Below, piece after piece: positions 56,598-64,000 of a stretch of DNA of 64,000 nucleotides. Under the pieces are notes generated by a model that was given only the letters and a program-made list of their open reading frames with translations, had not been told where the DNA came from and did not search any database. Origin of the DNA: an uncultured Microbacterium sp. (GTDB lineage Bacteria > Actinomycetota > Actinomycetes > Actinomycetales > Microbacteriaceae); NCBI RefSeq assembly GCF_945952435.1, contig NZ_CAMFHZ010000003.1, positions 113,615 to 177,614 on the forward strand, written 5' to 3'. Every line of letters begins with the position of its first letter. The first letter of the stretch is position 1. The translations under genes were made by a program, and so were the position numbers.

Positions 56598-57926
56598 GTG
56601 ATTCCTGCCCCCGTTCCGGCCTGGCGGATGTGGACGATCTGGACGGTGGGAGTCGCCGCGTACGTGCTCTCGATCACGAATCGCACGTCGCTGTCGGCCG
56701 TCGGAGTGGACGCCGCCCATCTGTTCCAGGCCGACGCCTCGACGCTCTCGCTCTTCGCCGTGCTGCAGCTGGCCGTCTACGGCCTGATGCAGATTCCGGT
56801 GGGCGTTCTGCTGGACCGCTACGGCTCCCGCCCGATCATGGTCGCCGGGATGGTCCTCATGGCCGCCGGGCAGCTCGTGATGGCCTTCGCACCGAACGTC
56901 GGCGTCGCGATCGTGGCGCGCATGCTGCTCGGCGCGGGCGATGCGGCGATCTTCCCGGGCGTGCTGCGCCTCGTCGCGGTGTGGTTCCCGGCGCAGCGCG
57001 GTCCGCTCATGGCGCAGCTCACCGGGATCGTGGGGCAGATGGGACAGCTCGTCGCGCTCCTGCCCTTCCCCGTGCTCCTGCACTCCACGACGTGGTCCGT
57101 CGCGTTCGGCAGTCTCGCCGGGCTCGGCATGCTGTTCTCGGTCATCGTGTTCGCGCTCATCCGCAACCGCCCGCCGGAGCAGGCGGAGGACGTCTCGGTC
57201 GACACGGACACCGGCGCGATCCGCGTCGTCACCTCGCAAGCCGACCTGCGCGTCTCGCTGCGCGAGGCGCTGGCTCAGCCGGGCACGCGCCTCGGCTTCT
57301 GGACCCATTTCACGACGCCGTTCGCGGGCACGGCATTCATGATGCTCTGGGGCATCCCGTTCCTCACCGTCGGCGAGGGCCTGTCCACGGGCACGGCCGC
57401 GCTCGTGACGACGGTCTTCGTGATCTGCGGCGTCGTCTTCGGCCCGCTCATGGGCGCGCTCTCCGCGCGACGTCCCACGAGCAGGTCCCTGATGCTCGTG
57501 CTTCCCACGGTCGCCCTGCAGCTGATCGTCTGGCTCGGGGTGATCCTCTGGCCAGGACCCGCGCCGCTCTGGCTGCTCCTCCTGCTCGCCGTCGCGCTCG
57601 CCTCCGGCGGGCCTGCGTCGATGATCGCGTTCGACCACGCCCGCACGCACAATCCGCAGCATCGGCTCTCCACCGCGACCGGGGTGGTCAACGGCGGCGG
57701 CTTCCTCGCGGGGCTGATCGCGATCTTCCTCATCGGGCTCGCGCTCGACCTGCAGGGAGCGGGCACGCCGGACACCTACCGCCTCGACGCGTTCCGCTGG
57801 GCGTTCCTGACCCAGGTCCCGCTCTGGGTCGTCGGCAGCGCCTTCATCGTGCGGGAACGGCGTTTGACCCGGCGGGTCCTCGGTCTCGACCGCGGGCCGC
57901 GGCGCCGCGGCGCCCCGACCCGCTGA
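56598..57926 (+). CDS. Major facilitator superfamily transporter
   Basis: 442 residues with 12 predicted membrane helices. The first half has the loop 2-3 motif (QIPVGVLLDRYGSRPIMVAG) and DAAIFPGVLRLVAVWFPAQR. The pattern is that of the nitrate/nucleoside-type or hexuronate-like MFS families, but the substrate is unknown. GTG 56598 is preceded by GAGGAG; a TAGACT box is at 56565-56570. Convergent with the 2-oxoacid dehydrogenase E2 gene. Confidence 0.88.
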   Translation: MIPAPVPAWRMWTIWTVGVAAYVLSITNRTSLSAVGVDAAHLFQADASTLSLFAVLQLAVYGLMQIPVGVLLDRYGSRPIMVAGMVLMAAGQLVMAFAPNVGVAIVARMLLGAGDAAIFPGVLRLVAVWFPAQRGPLMAQLTGIVGQMGQLVALLPFPVLLHSTTWSVAFGSLAGLGMLFSVIVFALIRNRPPEQAEDVSVDTDTGAIRVVTSQADLRVSLREALAQPGTRLGFWTHFTTPFAGTAFMMLWGIPFLTVGEGLSTGTAALVTTVFVICGVVFGPLMGALSARRPTSRSLMLVLPTVALQLIVWLGVILWPGPAPLWLLLLLAVALASGGPASMIAFDHARTHNPQHRLSTATGVVNGGGFLAGLIAIFLIGLALDLQGAGTPDTYRLDAFRWAFLTQVPLWVVGSAFIVRERRLTRRVLGLDRGPRRRGAPTR

Positions 57927-57946
57927 TCCGGCCGTCGGCGGGGCGT

Positions 57947-59347
57947 TCAGGCCAGCAACATCGCCCGGCCGGGGTCCTGAAGGACGTCGGCGACGGTCTT
58001 CAGGAACTGCGCACCCTCCGCGCCGTCGACGATCCGGTGGTCGAAGGAGAGACTGAGCGTCATGACGTCGCGCAGGGCGATCGTCGCGCGATACTCCCAG
58101 GGCTGGCGCCGCACGGCACCCAGAGCGAGAATCCCGGTCTGTCCCGGGGGCAGGATCGGCGTGCCTGCGTCGATGCCGAACACGCCGATGTTGGTGAGCG
58201 AGAACGTCCCTCCTGCGAGGTCGGCGGGAGGGGTCTTGCCGCTGCGGGCGGTGCGGGTCAGTGCGGCGATCGCCTCGGCGAGCTCGCCGAGGGGCAGCCG
58301 CTCGGCGTCGCGGATGACCGGCACGATGAGACCGCGGTCTGTCGCCGCCGCGATGCCCAGGTCCACGAAGTGCTGCTGCACGATCTCGCCGGCCGCACCG
58401 TCCCAGCGCGCGTTGAGGCCGGGGTGCTGGGCCAGCGCGAGGCACACGGCCTTGGCCACCACCGTGAGCACGCCGATCCGCGGAGCGTCGGCGGGAGCCG
58501 TCGCCCGCAGGGAGGCGATGAGCTCGCTGGTCGCCGTGACGTCGACCGTGTGGAACGTCGTCACGTGCGGCGCGGTGAACGCGCTCTGCACCATCGCCTC
58601 TGCCGTGTGCTTGCGGACGCCCCGGATCGGGATCCGCGTCGTCCGCCGCTCGCCCACCCCGCCCTCGCGCGTCGGGAAGCCCGTCGCGGTCGGGAAGCCC
58701 GTCGCGGTCGGGACGCCCTCGACGCGATCCCCCGCACGCTCCGAGAGCCGTTCGCGGTACGCCTCGACATCGCTGCGCACGATGACACGATCGCCGAGCT
58801 CGGCGGCGACGAGCGCGAGGTCCACGCCCAGACGCTTCGCATAGGCGCGCACGGGCGGCGTCGAGCGGGGACGCTCGCCCCGGTGCGGAGGGGCCGGCGT
58901 CTCCGCGATCGCGTCGTGGGGCGCGGCGACCCGCACCTCGGCGTCGGGCGCCGCGACCGTCGTCGCACCGCCCCGACGCGCCCGGCGCTGCGGTCGGCCG
59001 GTGCGGGCGGCGGCGCCGTAGCCCACGAGGTTCGGCCCCGTGCCCTCCTCGGCGGCCTCGGCCTGTGCCGCCCCGTGCGCATCCCGGGCGGGCGCGGCCC
59101 CTTCCTCGCCCTCGAGCTCGAAGGCGACGAGCGGGGACCCGACCGGCACGACCTCCCCCGCCGCGGCGTGCAACGACGAGATCACGCCGGCGTGCGGCGA
59201 GGGCAGCTCGACGATGGCCTTCGCGGTCTCGACCTCGGCCAGGGTCTGGTTGAGCGTGACCGTGTCCCCCTCGGCGACCAGCCACTGCACGATCTCCGCC
59301 TCGGTGAGGCCCTCGCCGAGATCGGGGAGGCGAAACTCCTGCTTCAT
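57947..59347 (-). CDS. bkdC: Dihydrolipoamide acyltransferase E2 of a 2-oxoacid dehydrogenase complex
   Basis: 466 residues. An N-terminal lipoyl domain (lipoylated Lys in EVETAKAIVELPSPHAG near residue 45) comes first, then a Pro/Ala/Arg-rich linker and an E3/E1-binding domain (PPVRAYAKRLGVDLALVAAEL). A second linker contains the triple GFPT repeat, and the catalytic domain has a terminal SLSFDHRIVDGAEGAQFL (active-site His and Asp). It is the C-terminal gene of a bkdABC-like operon; its ATG overlaps the E1-beta stop. A branched-chain complex is favoured by the gene order and the Lrp-type regulator, but pyruvate or another oxoacid is possible. No E3 (lpd) is nearby. Confidence 0.9.
   Translation of the reverse strand: MKQEFRLPDLGEGLTEAEIVQWLVAEGDTVTLNQTLAEVETAKAIVELPSPHAGVISSLHAAAGEVVPVGSPLVAFELEGEEGAAPARDAHGAAQAEAAEEGTGPNLVGYGAAARTGRPQRRARRGGATTVAAPDAEVRVAAPHDAIAETPAPPHRGERPRSTPPVRAYAKRLGVDLALVAAELGDRVIVRSDVEAYRERLSERAGDRVEGVPTATGFPTATGFPTREGGVGERRTTRIPIRGVRKHTAEAMVQSAFTAPHVTTFHTVDVTATSELIASLRATAPADAPRIGVLTVVAKAVCLALAQHPGLNARWDGAAGEIVQQHFVDLGIAAATDRGLIVPVIRDAERLPLGELAEAIAALTRTARSGKTPPADLAGGTFSLTNIGVFGIDAGTPILPPGQTGILALGAVRRQPWEYRATIALRDVMTLSLSFDHRIVDGAEGAQFLKTVADVLQDPGRAMLLA
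58674..58709 (-). repeat. Tandem 18-bp repeat in the E2 linker
   Basis: Two perfect copies of an 18-bp unit (58674-58691, 58692-58709) plus a partial third copy in the linker between E2 domains. It encodes ATGFPT repeats. A minisatellite-like patch that may vary in number between strains. Confidence 0.85.
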
Positions 59348-60354
59348 CGGTCGGCCCCTTCCAGGAGCTGTGCATCATCGAGCACGCGATCCACCGCGTC
59401 CAGGATCCTGTCGAGATCGGGCAGGTGGAACTTCTCCAGCTTCGCCGGCGGATACGGGATGTCGTGACCGGTCACGCGCAGCGGGGCGGCCTCGAGCCAC
59501 GTGAAGCACTTCTCGGTGATGCTCGCGATGACCTCGGCCGCGACGCCGGCCTCCCTGGCGGCCTCGTGCACGACGACCACGCGTCCCGTGCGCCGCACCG
59601 AGGCGCACACGGTGCCGTAGTCGACGGGCGAGAGCGAACGCAGGTCGACGACCTCGAGCGATCGCCCCTCCTCCGCCGCGGCCTCCGCCGCGTCCAGGGC
59701 CGTCCGCACCATCGCCCCGTACGTGACGATCGTCGCATCGGTACCCTCGCGGACCACGGTCGCCAGCCCCATCGGAGCGGTGTCGGCGAGAGGCGTCTCT
59801 AGATCCACCTCGCCCTTCGCGTGGTACAGGCGCTTGGGCTCGAAGAAGATCACGGGGTCGTTGCTCGCGATCGCCTGACGCAGGCAGGCATAGGCATCCT
59901 GCGGATTCGAGACGGCGATCACGCGGAGGCCCGCCGTGTGCACGAAGTAGGCCTCGGGCGACTCGGAGTGGTGCTCGGCCGCACCGATCCCGCCGGCCCA
60001 CGGGATGCGGATCGTGATCGGCATGGGCACCGTGCCTTGCGTGCGGTAGTGCAGCTTCGCGACCTGCGAGACGATCTGGTCGAACGCGGGGTAGACGAAG
60101 CCGTCGAACTGGATCTCGACGACAGGCCGGTACCCGCGCATCGCGAGGCCGACAGCCGTTCCCACGATCCCCGACTCGGCCAGAGGGGTGTCGATCACCC
60201 GTTCGGCGCCGAACTCGTCGAGCAGGCCGTCCGTGATCCGGAACACGCCGCCGAGCTTGCCGATGTCCTCCCCGAGGAGAACCACCTTCGGGTCGTCCTG
60301 GAGCGACTGCCTCAGGGCGGCACCGAGCGCCTTGCCCATCGTCATCTGCGTCAT
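59344..60354 (-). CDS. bkdB: 2-oxoacid dehydrogenase E1 component, beta subunit
   Basis: 336 residues. Transketolase-like fold with VVLLGEDIGKLGGVFRIT near residue 24, DTPLAESGIVGTAVGLAMRG, EIQFDGFVYPAFDQIVSQVA, RIPWAGGIGAAEHHSESPE and the C-terminal VEVVDLRSLSPVD-like segment. It completes the ThDP site formed with E1-alpha. The ATG is 1 nt after the E1-alpha stop and the 3' end overlaps the E2 start. Substrate preference as for the E2 gene. Confidence 0.93.
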   Translation of the reverse strand: MTQMTMGKALGAALRQSLQDDPKVVLLGEDIGKLGGVFRITDGLLDEFGAERVIDTPLAESGIVGTAVGLAMRGYRPVVEIQFDGFVYPAFDQIVSQVAKLHYRTQGTVPMPITIRIPWAGGIGAAEHHSESPEAYFVHTAGLRVIAVSNPQDAYACLRQAIASNDPVIFFEPKRLYHAKGEVDLETPLADTAPMGLATVVREGTDATIVTYGAMVRTALDAAEAAAEEGRSLEVVDLRSLSPVDYGTVCASVRRTGRVVVVHEAAREAGVAAEVIASITEKCFTWLEAAPLRVTGHDIPYPPAKLEKFHLPDLDRILDAVDRVLDDAQLLEGADR

Positions 60355-60355
60355 C

Positions 60356-61465
60356 TCACACCTCCGCGAGGGTCGCGAGGTAGCGCTCGTAGTCCCGACG
60401 CTCCTCGGCGAGTCCCGTGTGCGGCTCGGCGTACACGCCGTCGAAGACCGCGAGGGGCGCCCGCGTGGTCATGGAAAGGCATGCCGCCCTCATGCTCATG
60501 GCGGCCTCGTCCGCCTCCGCCGCGTGCATCGCGGCGACCTCGTCGGTCAGCACGCCCTCCGCACGCAGCAGAGTCTGCAGTCGCGCGATCGGGTCCTTGC
60601 CGCGCCAGTACTCCAGCTCCGCCGGATCGCGGTAGCGGGTGGGGTCGTCGGCTGTCGTGTGCGGGCCCATCCGGTAGGTGACGAGCTCCAGGAACGCCGG
60701 CGAACCCTGCCGCGCCTGCTCGGCCGCCCAGCGCGTGGCGGCGAGACAGGCGAGGACGTCGTTGCCGTCCACGCGCAGGCTCGGGATGCCGAAGCCGGGG
60801 GCACGGCCCGCGATCGGGTGCTGCGACTGCACCGCCACCGGCTCGGAGATCGCCCAGTGGTTGTTCTGGCAGATGAACACGACCGGTGCGCGGTACGAGG
60901 CGGCGAAGACCATCGCCTCGCTCACGTCGCCCTGGCTGCTGGCGCCGTCGCCGAAGTACGTCACCGCCACCTGGTCGGAGGCGTCGTGCAGGATCCCGAG
61001 CGCGTATCCGACGGCGTGCAGCGTCTGGGCGCCGATGATGATCTGCAGCGGTGCCATGTGCAGGACGGCCGGGTCGTAGGCCGCGCCCTCCTCGCCCCGC
61101 CACATCCGGACGTAGTCGCCCGGGTTCGCGCCGCGGGCGAGCATGACGCCCGTCTCCCGGTAACTGGGGAAGACGACGTCGTCGTCGTGCAGGCCTCTCG
61201 CCGATCCGATCTGGGCCGCCTCCTGCCCCTGGCAGGGCGCCCAGAGCCCGAGCTGCCCCTGGCGCTGCAGCGCCACTCCTTCGGCGTCGATGCGGCGCAG
61301 GACGACCATGTCGCGGAGGAGGCCGAGGAGTTCCTCGTTCGTGACGTCCGCGACGTAGCGGGCGAGGCGGGGGTCGTCGCTGCGACGTCCCTGCGCATCG
61401 ATCATGTGCGCGGGCTCGTCCAGACCGCCGGCCGGGATCGTGATGGGATCAACATGGGTAGACAT
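60356..61465 (-). CDS. bkdA: 2-oxoacid dehydrogenase E1 component, alpha subunit
   Basis: 369 residues. The thiamine-diphosphate motif YFGDGASSQGDVSEAM is near residue 185 and FICQNNHWAISEP follows. The phosphorylation-loop region RMGPHTTADDPTRYR corresponds to eukaryotic E1-alpha but no kinase is expected. ATG 61465 has GAGGAGGA 8 nt upstream. First gene of the three-gene operon, divergent from bkdR, with a good promoter at 61531-61559. Confidence 0.93.
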   Translation of the reverse strand: MSTHVDPITIPAGGLDEPAHMIDAQGRRSDDPRLARYVADVTNEELLGLLRDMVVLRRIDAEGVALQRQGQLGLWAPCQGQEAAQIGSARGLHDDDVVFPSYRETGVMLARGANPGDYVRMWRGEEGAAYDPAVLHMAPLQIIIGAQTLHAVGYALGILHDASDQVAVTYFGDGASSQGDVSEAMVFAASYRAPVVFICQNNHWAISEPVAVQSQHPIAGRAPGFGIPSLRVDGNDVLACLAATRWAAEQARQGSPAFLELVTYRMGPHTTADDPTRYRDPAELEYWRGKDPIARLQTLLRAEGVLTDEVAAMHAAEADEAAMSMRAACLSMTTRAPLAVFDGVYAEPHTGLAEERRDYERYLATLAEV

Positions 61466-61530
61466 CGTCGTCCTCCTCTGGGACCGTCGCCTTCGTGGGG
61501 CGCGCTCCGGGGCATCTTCGCTTGATCCTG

Positions 61531-61629
61531 AGCGTACGTCCGCTCAACACCTCGCTCAAGCATTCGACAAGCGCTTGAGCATGTTGCCAAAGAAGGTCCC
61601 CCGAACGACTGCTAGCCTTTGGCAACATG
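61531..61629. promoter_or_regulatory. bkd promoter and BkdR operator region
   Basis: For the minus-strand operon a -35 TTGAGC (61559-61554) and -10 TACGCT (61536-61531) lie 17 bp apart. An 8-bp inverted repeat GCTCAAGC/GCTTGAGC (61554-61561 and 61573-61580) covers the -35. For bkdR, TAGCCT (61613-61618) lies 8 nt before its ATG. A second, perfect 13-bp inverted repeat (CATGTTGCCAAAG at 61580-61592 and CTTTGGCAACATG at 61617-61629, centres 37 bp apart) spans that -10 and reaches into the start codon. Together they look like Lrp-type operator sites able to control both promoters, including autoregulation. Confidence 0.75.
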
Positions 61630-62112
61630 TCAGCCCTCGACCGCACCGACCTCGACATCCTGGAGATGCTCTCCGCCGATCCGCGCACGACCGTCGTCGC
61701 GCTCGCCGAGAAACTGCGGCTGTCCCGCAACACGATCCAGGCACGGATGGCCCGTCTGGAGCAGACGGGCGTGTTCCTCCCCTACGAGCGCGCCTTCTCC
61801 CCCGCCGTGCTGGGGTTCCCTCTCCAGGCCTTCGTCAGCATCGGCGTGCGGCAGACGGAACTGCCGCGGATCATCGGCGAGCTCGCCCGCGTCCCCGAGG
61901 TCGTGCAGGCGCACGGGCTCAGCGGATCCGTCGACATCCTCGCCCGCGTCGCCTGTCGGGACGCCCGGCACCTCTTCGACACCGACGCGAGGATCCTGTC
62001 CATCGACGGCGTCGAGCGGACGGAGACGTCCCTCGCGATGGGCGAGGTCATCCCGTTCCGCGTCGGCGGCCTCATGGGGCTGGCGCGTCGAGAGGCCGGA
62101 GGAACCGCCTGA
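61627..62112 (+). CDS. bkdR: Lrp/AsnC family regulator (BkdR-like)
   Basis: 161 residues. The N-terminal winged helix (ALAEKLRLSRNTIQARMARLEQTGVF) leads into the RAM/AsnC ligand domain (AFVSIGVRQTELPRIIGELARVPEVVQAHGLSGSVD). Ligands in this family are usually amino acids; control of the adjacent oxoacid dehydrogenase operon is inferred from the divergent layout and operator repeats. ATG 61627 lies 8 nt after TAGCCT with no ribosome site, so it is likely leaderless. Its 3' end overlaps the convergent hydrolase gene by 41 bp. Confidence 0.9.
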   Translation: MSALDRTDLDILEMLSADPRTTVVALAEKLRLSRNTIQARMARLEQTGVFLPYERAFSPAVLGFPLQAFVSIGVRQTELPRIIGELARVPEVVQAHGLSGSVDILARVACRDARHLFDTDARILSIDGVERTETSLAMGEVIPFRVGGLMGLARREAGGTA

Positions 62113-62971
62113 TCGCGCCGGCGGCCTCGGCCGGCGCCTCGTAGTGGATGAGATGCCCCACGTGTGCGATCTCGACGAGCTCCGCATCCGGGAAGAGCGT
62201 GACGAGGCGGCGTTCGGCCTCGATCGGCGTGATGTCGTCGCGCTGCGCCGCGACGAGCAGCGTGGGAACCGAGATCCGCGCGGCGAACTCGCTCACGTCG
62301 TGCGACACGCTCGTCACGAAGGCGTCGCGCAGCGTGTCCCGGTCGGAGAAGAGCGAGAAGTACGCATCGTGCTGATCGTGCACGAAACGCCGCACGTGCG
62401 GATCCGAGGTCTTCGCCATCGCGACGCTCATCGTGCGCACGATCAGCGGATGCCGCAGCAGAGCCGTGCCCGCCGATTCCGGCAGTCGGGCGCCGAGCGC
62501 GTAGTAGAGGATCGCGAGGCGGGTGAGAACGGCCTTGGGCCCCTCCAGCGCGGGCGCGCCGATCGGGTTGACGAGGACGAGGCGCGGCGTCCGCAACCCC
62601 TGCGCGACGGCCGCGGAGGCCACGATCGATCCGAAGGAGTGGCCCAGGATGACGGCGCCCGGCGCGACCGCGTCGGCGAACGCGGTGAGCCATTCCGCGT
62701 AGGCCGCGAGGTCGTGCGGCCGATCCGGCAGCGGTCCTGTCTCGCCGAATCCGGGGAGGTCCGGCATGACGACGCGCACTCCGGGAAGGTACGCGACGAC
62801 CGGCTCCAGGCCGTGATGGTCGCCGCGGAACCCATGCACCGCGATCATCGTGATCGCGGCATCAGCCGGACCGTACACCCAGTACGCGGTCGTCCCGCCC
62901 AGGATCCGCACGTCTCGCCGCTGCACCGGGATCGTCTCCAGGCGCGCGGCGTAGGGCGAGGGCACGGGCAT
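62072..62971 (-). CDS. Alpha/beta hydrolase
   Basis: 299 residues. It has VHGFRGDHHGLEPVV as oxyanion region, LPGFGETGPLPDRPHDL, nucleophile elbow VILGHSFGSIVASAAV (GxSxG), acid in LLVAAQRDDITPIEAER and catalytic His in AHVGHLIHYEAP. The class includes esterases, epoxide hydrolases and dehalogenases; the substrate is unknown. ATG 62971 lies 6 nt after TAGACT (62978-62983, minus strand). It converges on bkdR and overlaps its last 41 bases. Confidence 0.9.
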   Translation of the reverse strand: MPVPSPYAARLETIPVQRRDVRILGGTTAYWVYGPADAAITMIAVHGFRGDHHGLEPVVAYLPGVRVVMPDLPGFGETGPLPDRPHDLAAYAEWLTAFADAVAPGAVILGHSFGSIVASAAVAQGLRTPRLVLVNPIGAPALEGPKAVLTRLAILYYALGARLPESAGTALLRHPLIVRTMSVAMAKTSDPHVRRFVHDQHDAYFSLFSDRDTLRDAFVTSVSHDVSEFAARISVPTLLVAAQRDDITPIEAERRLVTLFPDAELVEIAHVGHLIHYEAPAEAAGAIRRFLRPLDAPAP

Positions 62972-63063
62972 TCCTCGAGTCTAGAGGCGCGCCGGCACCT
63001 CGCTCCGCGAAGAGGCCCGCGCGCCGACCGGTCGATGTCGGTGCCACCGCATACCGTGTCGGC

Positions 63064-63816
63064 ATGACCTCCTCCCCCGAACTGCCGTCGTGGCTGACCC
63101 GCGTCGGCGTCTTCGACCTGGAGACCACAGGGATCGACGTCGCCCGTGACCGGATCGTCACCGCGCACGTCGGCGTTCTCGACCACCACGGCGCGGAGAT
63201 CGCCGCGCGGACCTGGCTCGCCGACCCGGGCATCCCCATCCCCGCGGCGGCGACCGCGATCCACGGGATCACGTCGGAGCGCGCGCGCAGGAACGGAGCC
63301 CCCGCCGCGCAGGTCGTGGCCGGCGTCGTCACCGCGTTGCGCGCGCTGCTCGGTCAGGGCGTGCCGGTCGTCGCCTACAACGCCGCCTTCGACTTCTCCC
63401 TCCTGGCGCACGAGGCACGACGGCACGGCATCGGAGAACTGCAGGATCCGTCGCCTGTGATCGACCCGCTCGTCATCGACAAGGCGTACGACCGGTATCG
63501 GCCGGGCAAGCGCACGCTCGAGATCGTGGCCGCGCACTACCGGGTCGACCTGCAGGGCGCGCACGACGCGTCGGCCGACGCCGTGGCGGCCGGGCGCGTC
63601 GCCCAGGCCCTCTCGCGACGCTTCCCCCTGCCCGCCAGCGCCGGCGAACTGCACACGCGCCAGATCGGATGGGCCAGGACACAGGCCGCGAGTCTCACGG
63701 AGTACTTCGTCCGCACGGGACGGATCGATCCGGAGGAGCGGCTGGACGGCCGCTGGCCCGTCCGCGTCGGCGATCCGAGCGAGCGGGCCGGGGAGCCTGC
63801 GTCGGAACGGCGCTGA
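63064..63816 (+). CDS. DnaQ-like 3'-5' exonuclease
   Basis: 250 residues of the DEDDh exonuclease family: ExoI VFDLETTGIDVARDRIV (Asp, Glu), ExoII AYNAAFDFSLLAHEA (Asp), ExoIII AHDASADAVAAGRVA (His, Asp). It resembles the proofreading epsilon subunit or a stand-alone repair exonuclease of actinobacteria, followed by a C-terminal extension of about 70 residues of unknown role. ATG 63064 lies 6 nt after TACCGT (63052-63057), so it is probably leaderless. It is divergent from the hydrolase gene. Confidence 0.92.
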   Translation: MTSSPELPSWLTRVGVFDLETTGIDVARDRIVTAHVGVLDHHGAEIAARTWLADPGIPIPAAATAIHGITSERARRNGAPAAQVVAGVVTALRALLGQGVPVVAYNAAFDFSLLAHEARRHGIGELQDPSPVIDPLVIDKAYDRYRPGKRTLEIVAAHYRVDLQGAHDASADAVAAGRVAQALSRRFPLPASAGELHTRQIGWARTQAASLTEYFVRTGRIDPEERLDGRWPVRVGDPSERAGEPASERR

Positions 63817-63888
63817 CCGCGGATCCGCTCCGCAGAGATGACGCTCTGCAGAGATCCGCGCCGCAGGAACCACGTGCCGCAGAAACGA

Positions 63889-63918
63889 CGAAGGGCCCCG
63901 CCGGAGCGGGACCCTTCG
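63889..63918 (-). terminator. Terminator of the L31 gene
   Basis: Inverted repeat with arms 63889-63901 and 63906-63918 (one mismatched position that becomes a G-U pair in the minus-strand RNA), 4-nt loop, 9 nt after the L31 stop on the minus strand. Confidence 0.78.
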
Positions 63919-63927
63919 ATCGGCTGC

Positions 63928-64000
63928 TTACTTGGAGCCGAAGTTCTTGAAGCGCTGGTTGAACTTCTCGACGCGGCCGGCCGAGTCCATGATGCGCTGC
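63928..64000 (-). CDS. rpmE: 50S ribosomal protein L31 (type B-like), C-terminal part
   Basis: Last 23 residues visible: QRIMDSAGRVEKFNQRFKNF then GSK and a TAA stop. This is the C-terminus typical of actinobacterial type B L31 (HPFYTG-x-QRIxDSAGRVEKFN-x-RF). The rest lies beyond the right edge, so the type is provisional. A stable hairpin follows the stop. Confidence 0.75.
   Translation of the reverse strand, partial: QRIMDSAGRVEKFNQRFKNFGSK

Noticed and set aside
58674..58715. Repeat considered as a CRISPR fragment
   Set aside because: Units are contiguous without spacers and keep the E2 reading frame. No cas gene is in the window.
56307..59467. Very long frames on both strands (1023 and 945 codons) over the MFS and E2 genes
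   Set aside because: Low-complexity Arg/Ala/Asp-rich shadows. The real genes with full motif sets occupy the other frames.

Overview
The window is high-GC DNA (roughly 70 %) from an actinobacterium, most probably a Microbacterium or a close relative in the Microbacteriaceae. The evidence is the presence of RbpA, an Rv1626/PdtaR-type ANTAR response regulator next to pyk and polA, the pafB-pafC-tatA-tatC-helY block, frequent GTG starts, and many TAnnnT -10 boxes placed 6-8 nt before the start codon, as in leaderless actinobacterial transcripts. Most of the window is ordinary chromosomal backbone. I found no transposase, integrase, phage gene or CRISPR array.

Region by region. 1-10 kb: end of the trp operon (trpB 3' end, trpA), lgt, glutamate synthase gltBD and pyk, closed by a strong terminator. 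10-18 kb: tRNA-Leu(CAA), pdtaR, a GNAT acetyltransferase, a hotdog thioesterase, polA, a DUF885 hydrolase, an LLM-class flavin oxidoreductase and a GDSL/SGNH hydrolase. 18-25 kb: an accessory stretch with a reductase-like gene, a frameshifted FGE-sulfatase-domain gene, GNAT, alpha/beta hydrolase, a PF06475-type protein, a divergent flavoprotein/arsR pair with three phased operators, a Nudix gene killed by a stop codon inside its catalytic box, and non-coding or decayed DNA. 25-34 kb: TrmH-type methyltransferase, a short UvrA paralogue, VOC/AraC pair, HdeD-like membrane protein, SDR, an NfeD-SPFH-GDPD operon and rbpA.

34-44 kb (minus strand): trmI-HAD, FKBP-type lipoprotein, pafB-pafC-tatA-tatC-helY-lnt, tightly packed with overlapping start and stop codons. 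The Pup-proteasome genes that lie between trmI and pafB in Mycobacterium are absent here. 44-57 kb: PAC2 protein, uppP, M20 peptidase, tRNA-Leu(GAG), DUF4186, a VIT/ferritin-like transporter, an SF2 helicase, LCP cell-wall ligase, a second SGNH hydrolase, LtrA-like protein, a second TrmH-like methyltransferase, sirtuin, histidine phosphatase and MFS transporter. 57-64 kb: a branched-chain (or pyruvate-like) 2-oxoacid dehydrogenase operon E1a-E1b-E2 divergent from an Lrp/AsnC regulator, with a clear operator/promoter region, then an alpha/beta hydrolase, a DnaQ-type exonuclease and the 3' end of ribosomal protein L31.

Functional themes: tryptophan and glutamate synthesis, lipoprotein maturation (lgt and lnt), cell-wall lipid recycling and glycopolymer attachment (uppP, LCP), Tat export, DNA repair and its regulation (polA, pafBC, UvrA-like, DnaQ-like), and a small arsenic-type response unit. 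No obviously new multi-gene system is visible. The points most worth a second look are the ars operator array, the bkd control region, the pafBC locus without proteasome genes, the two broken genes at 18.8-24.6 kb, and the recurring leaderless promoter layout.
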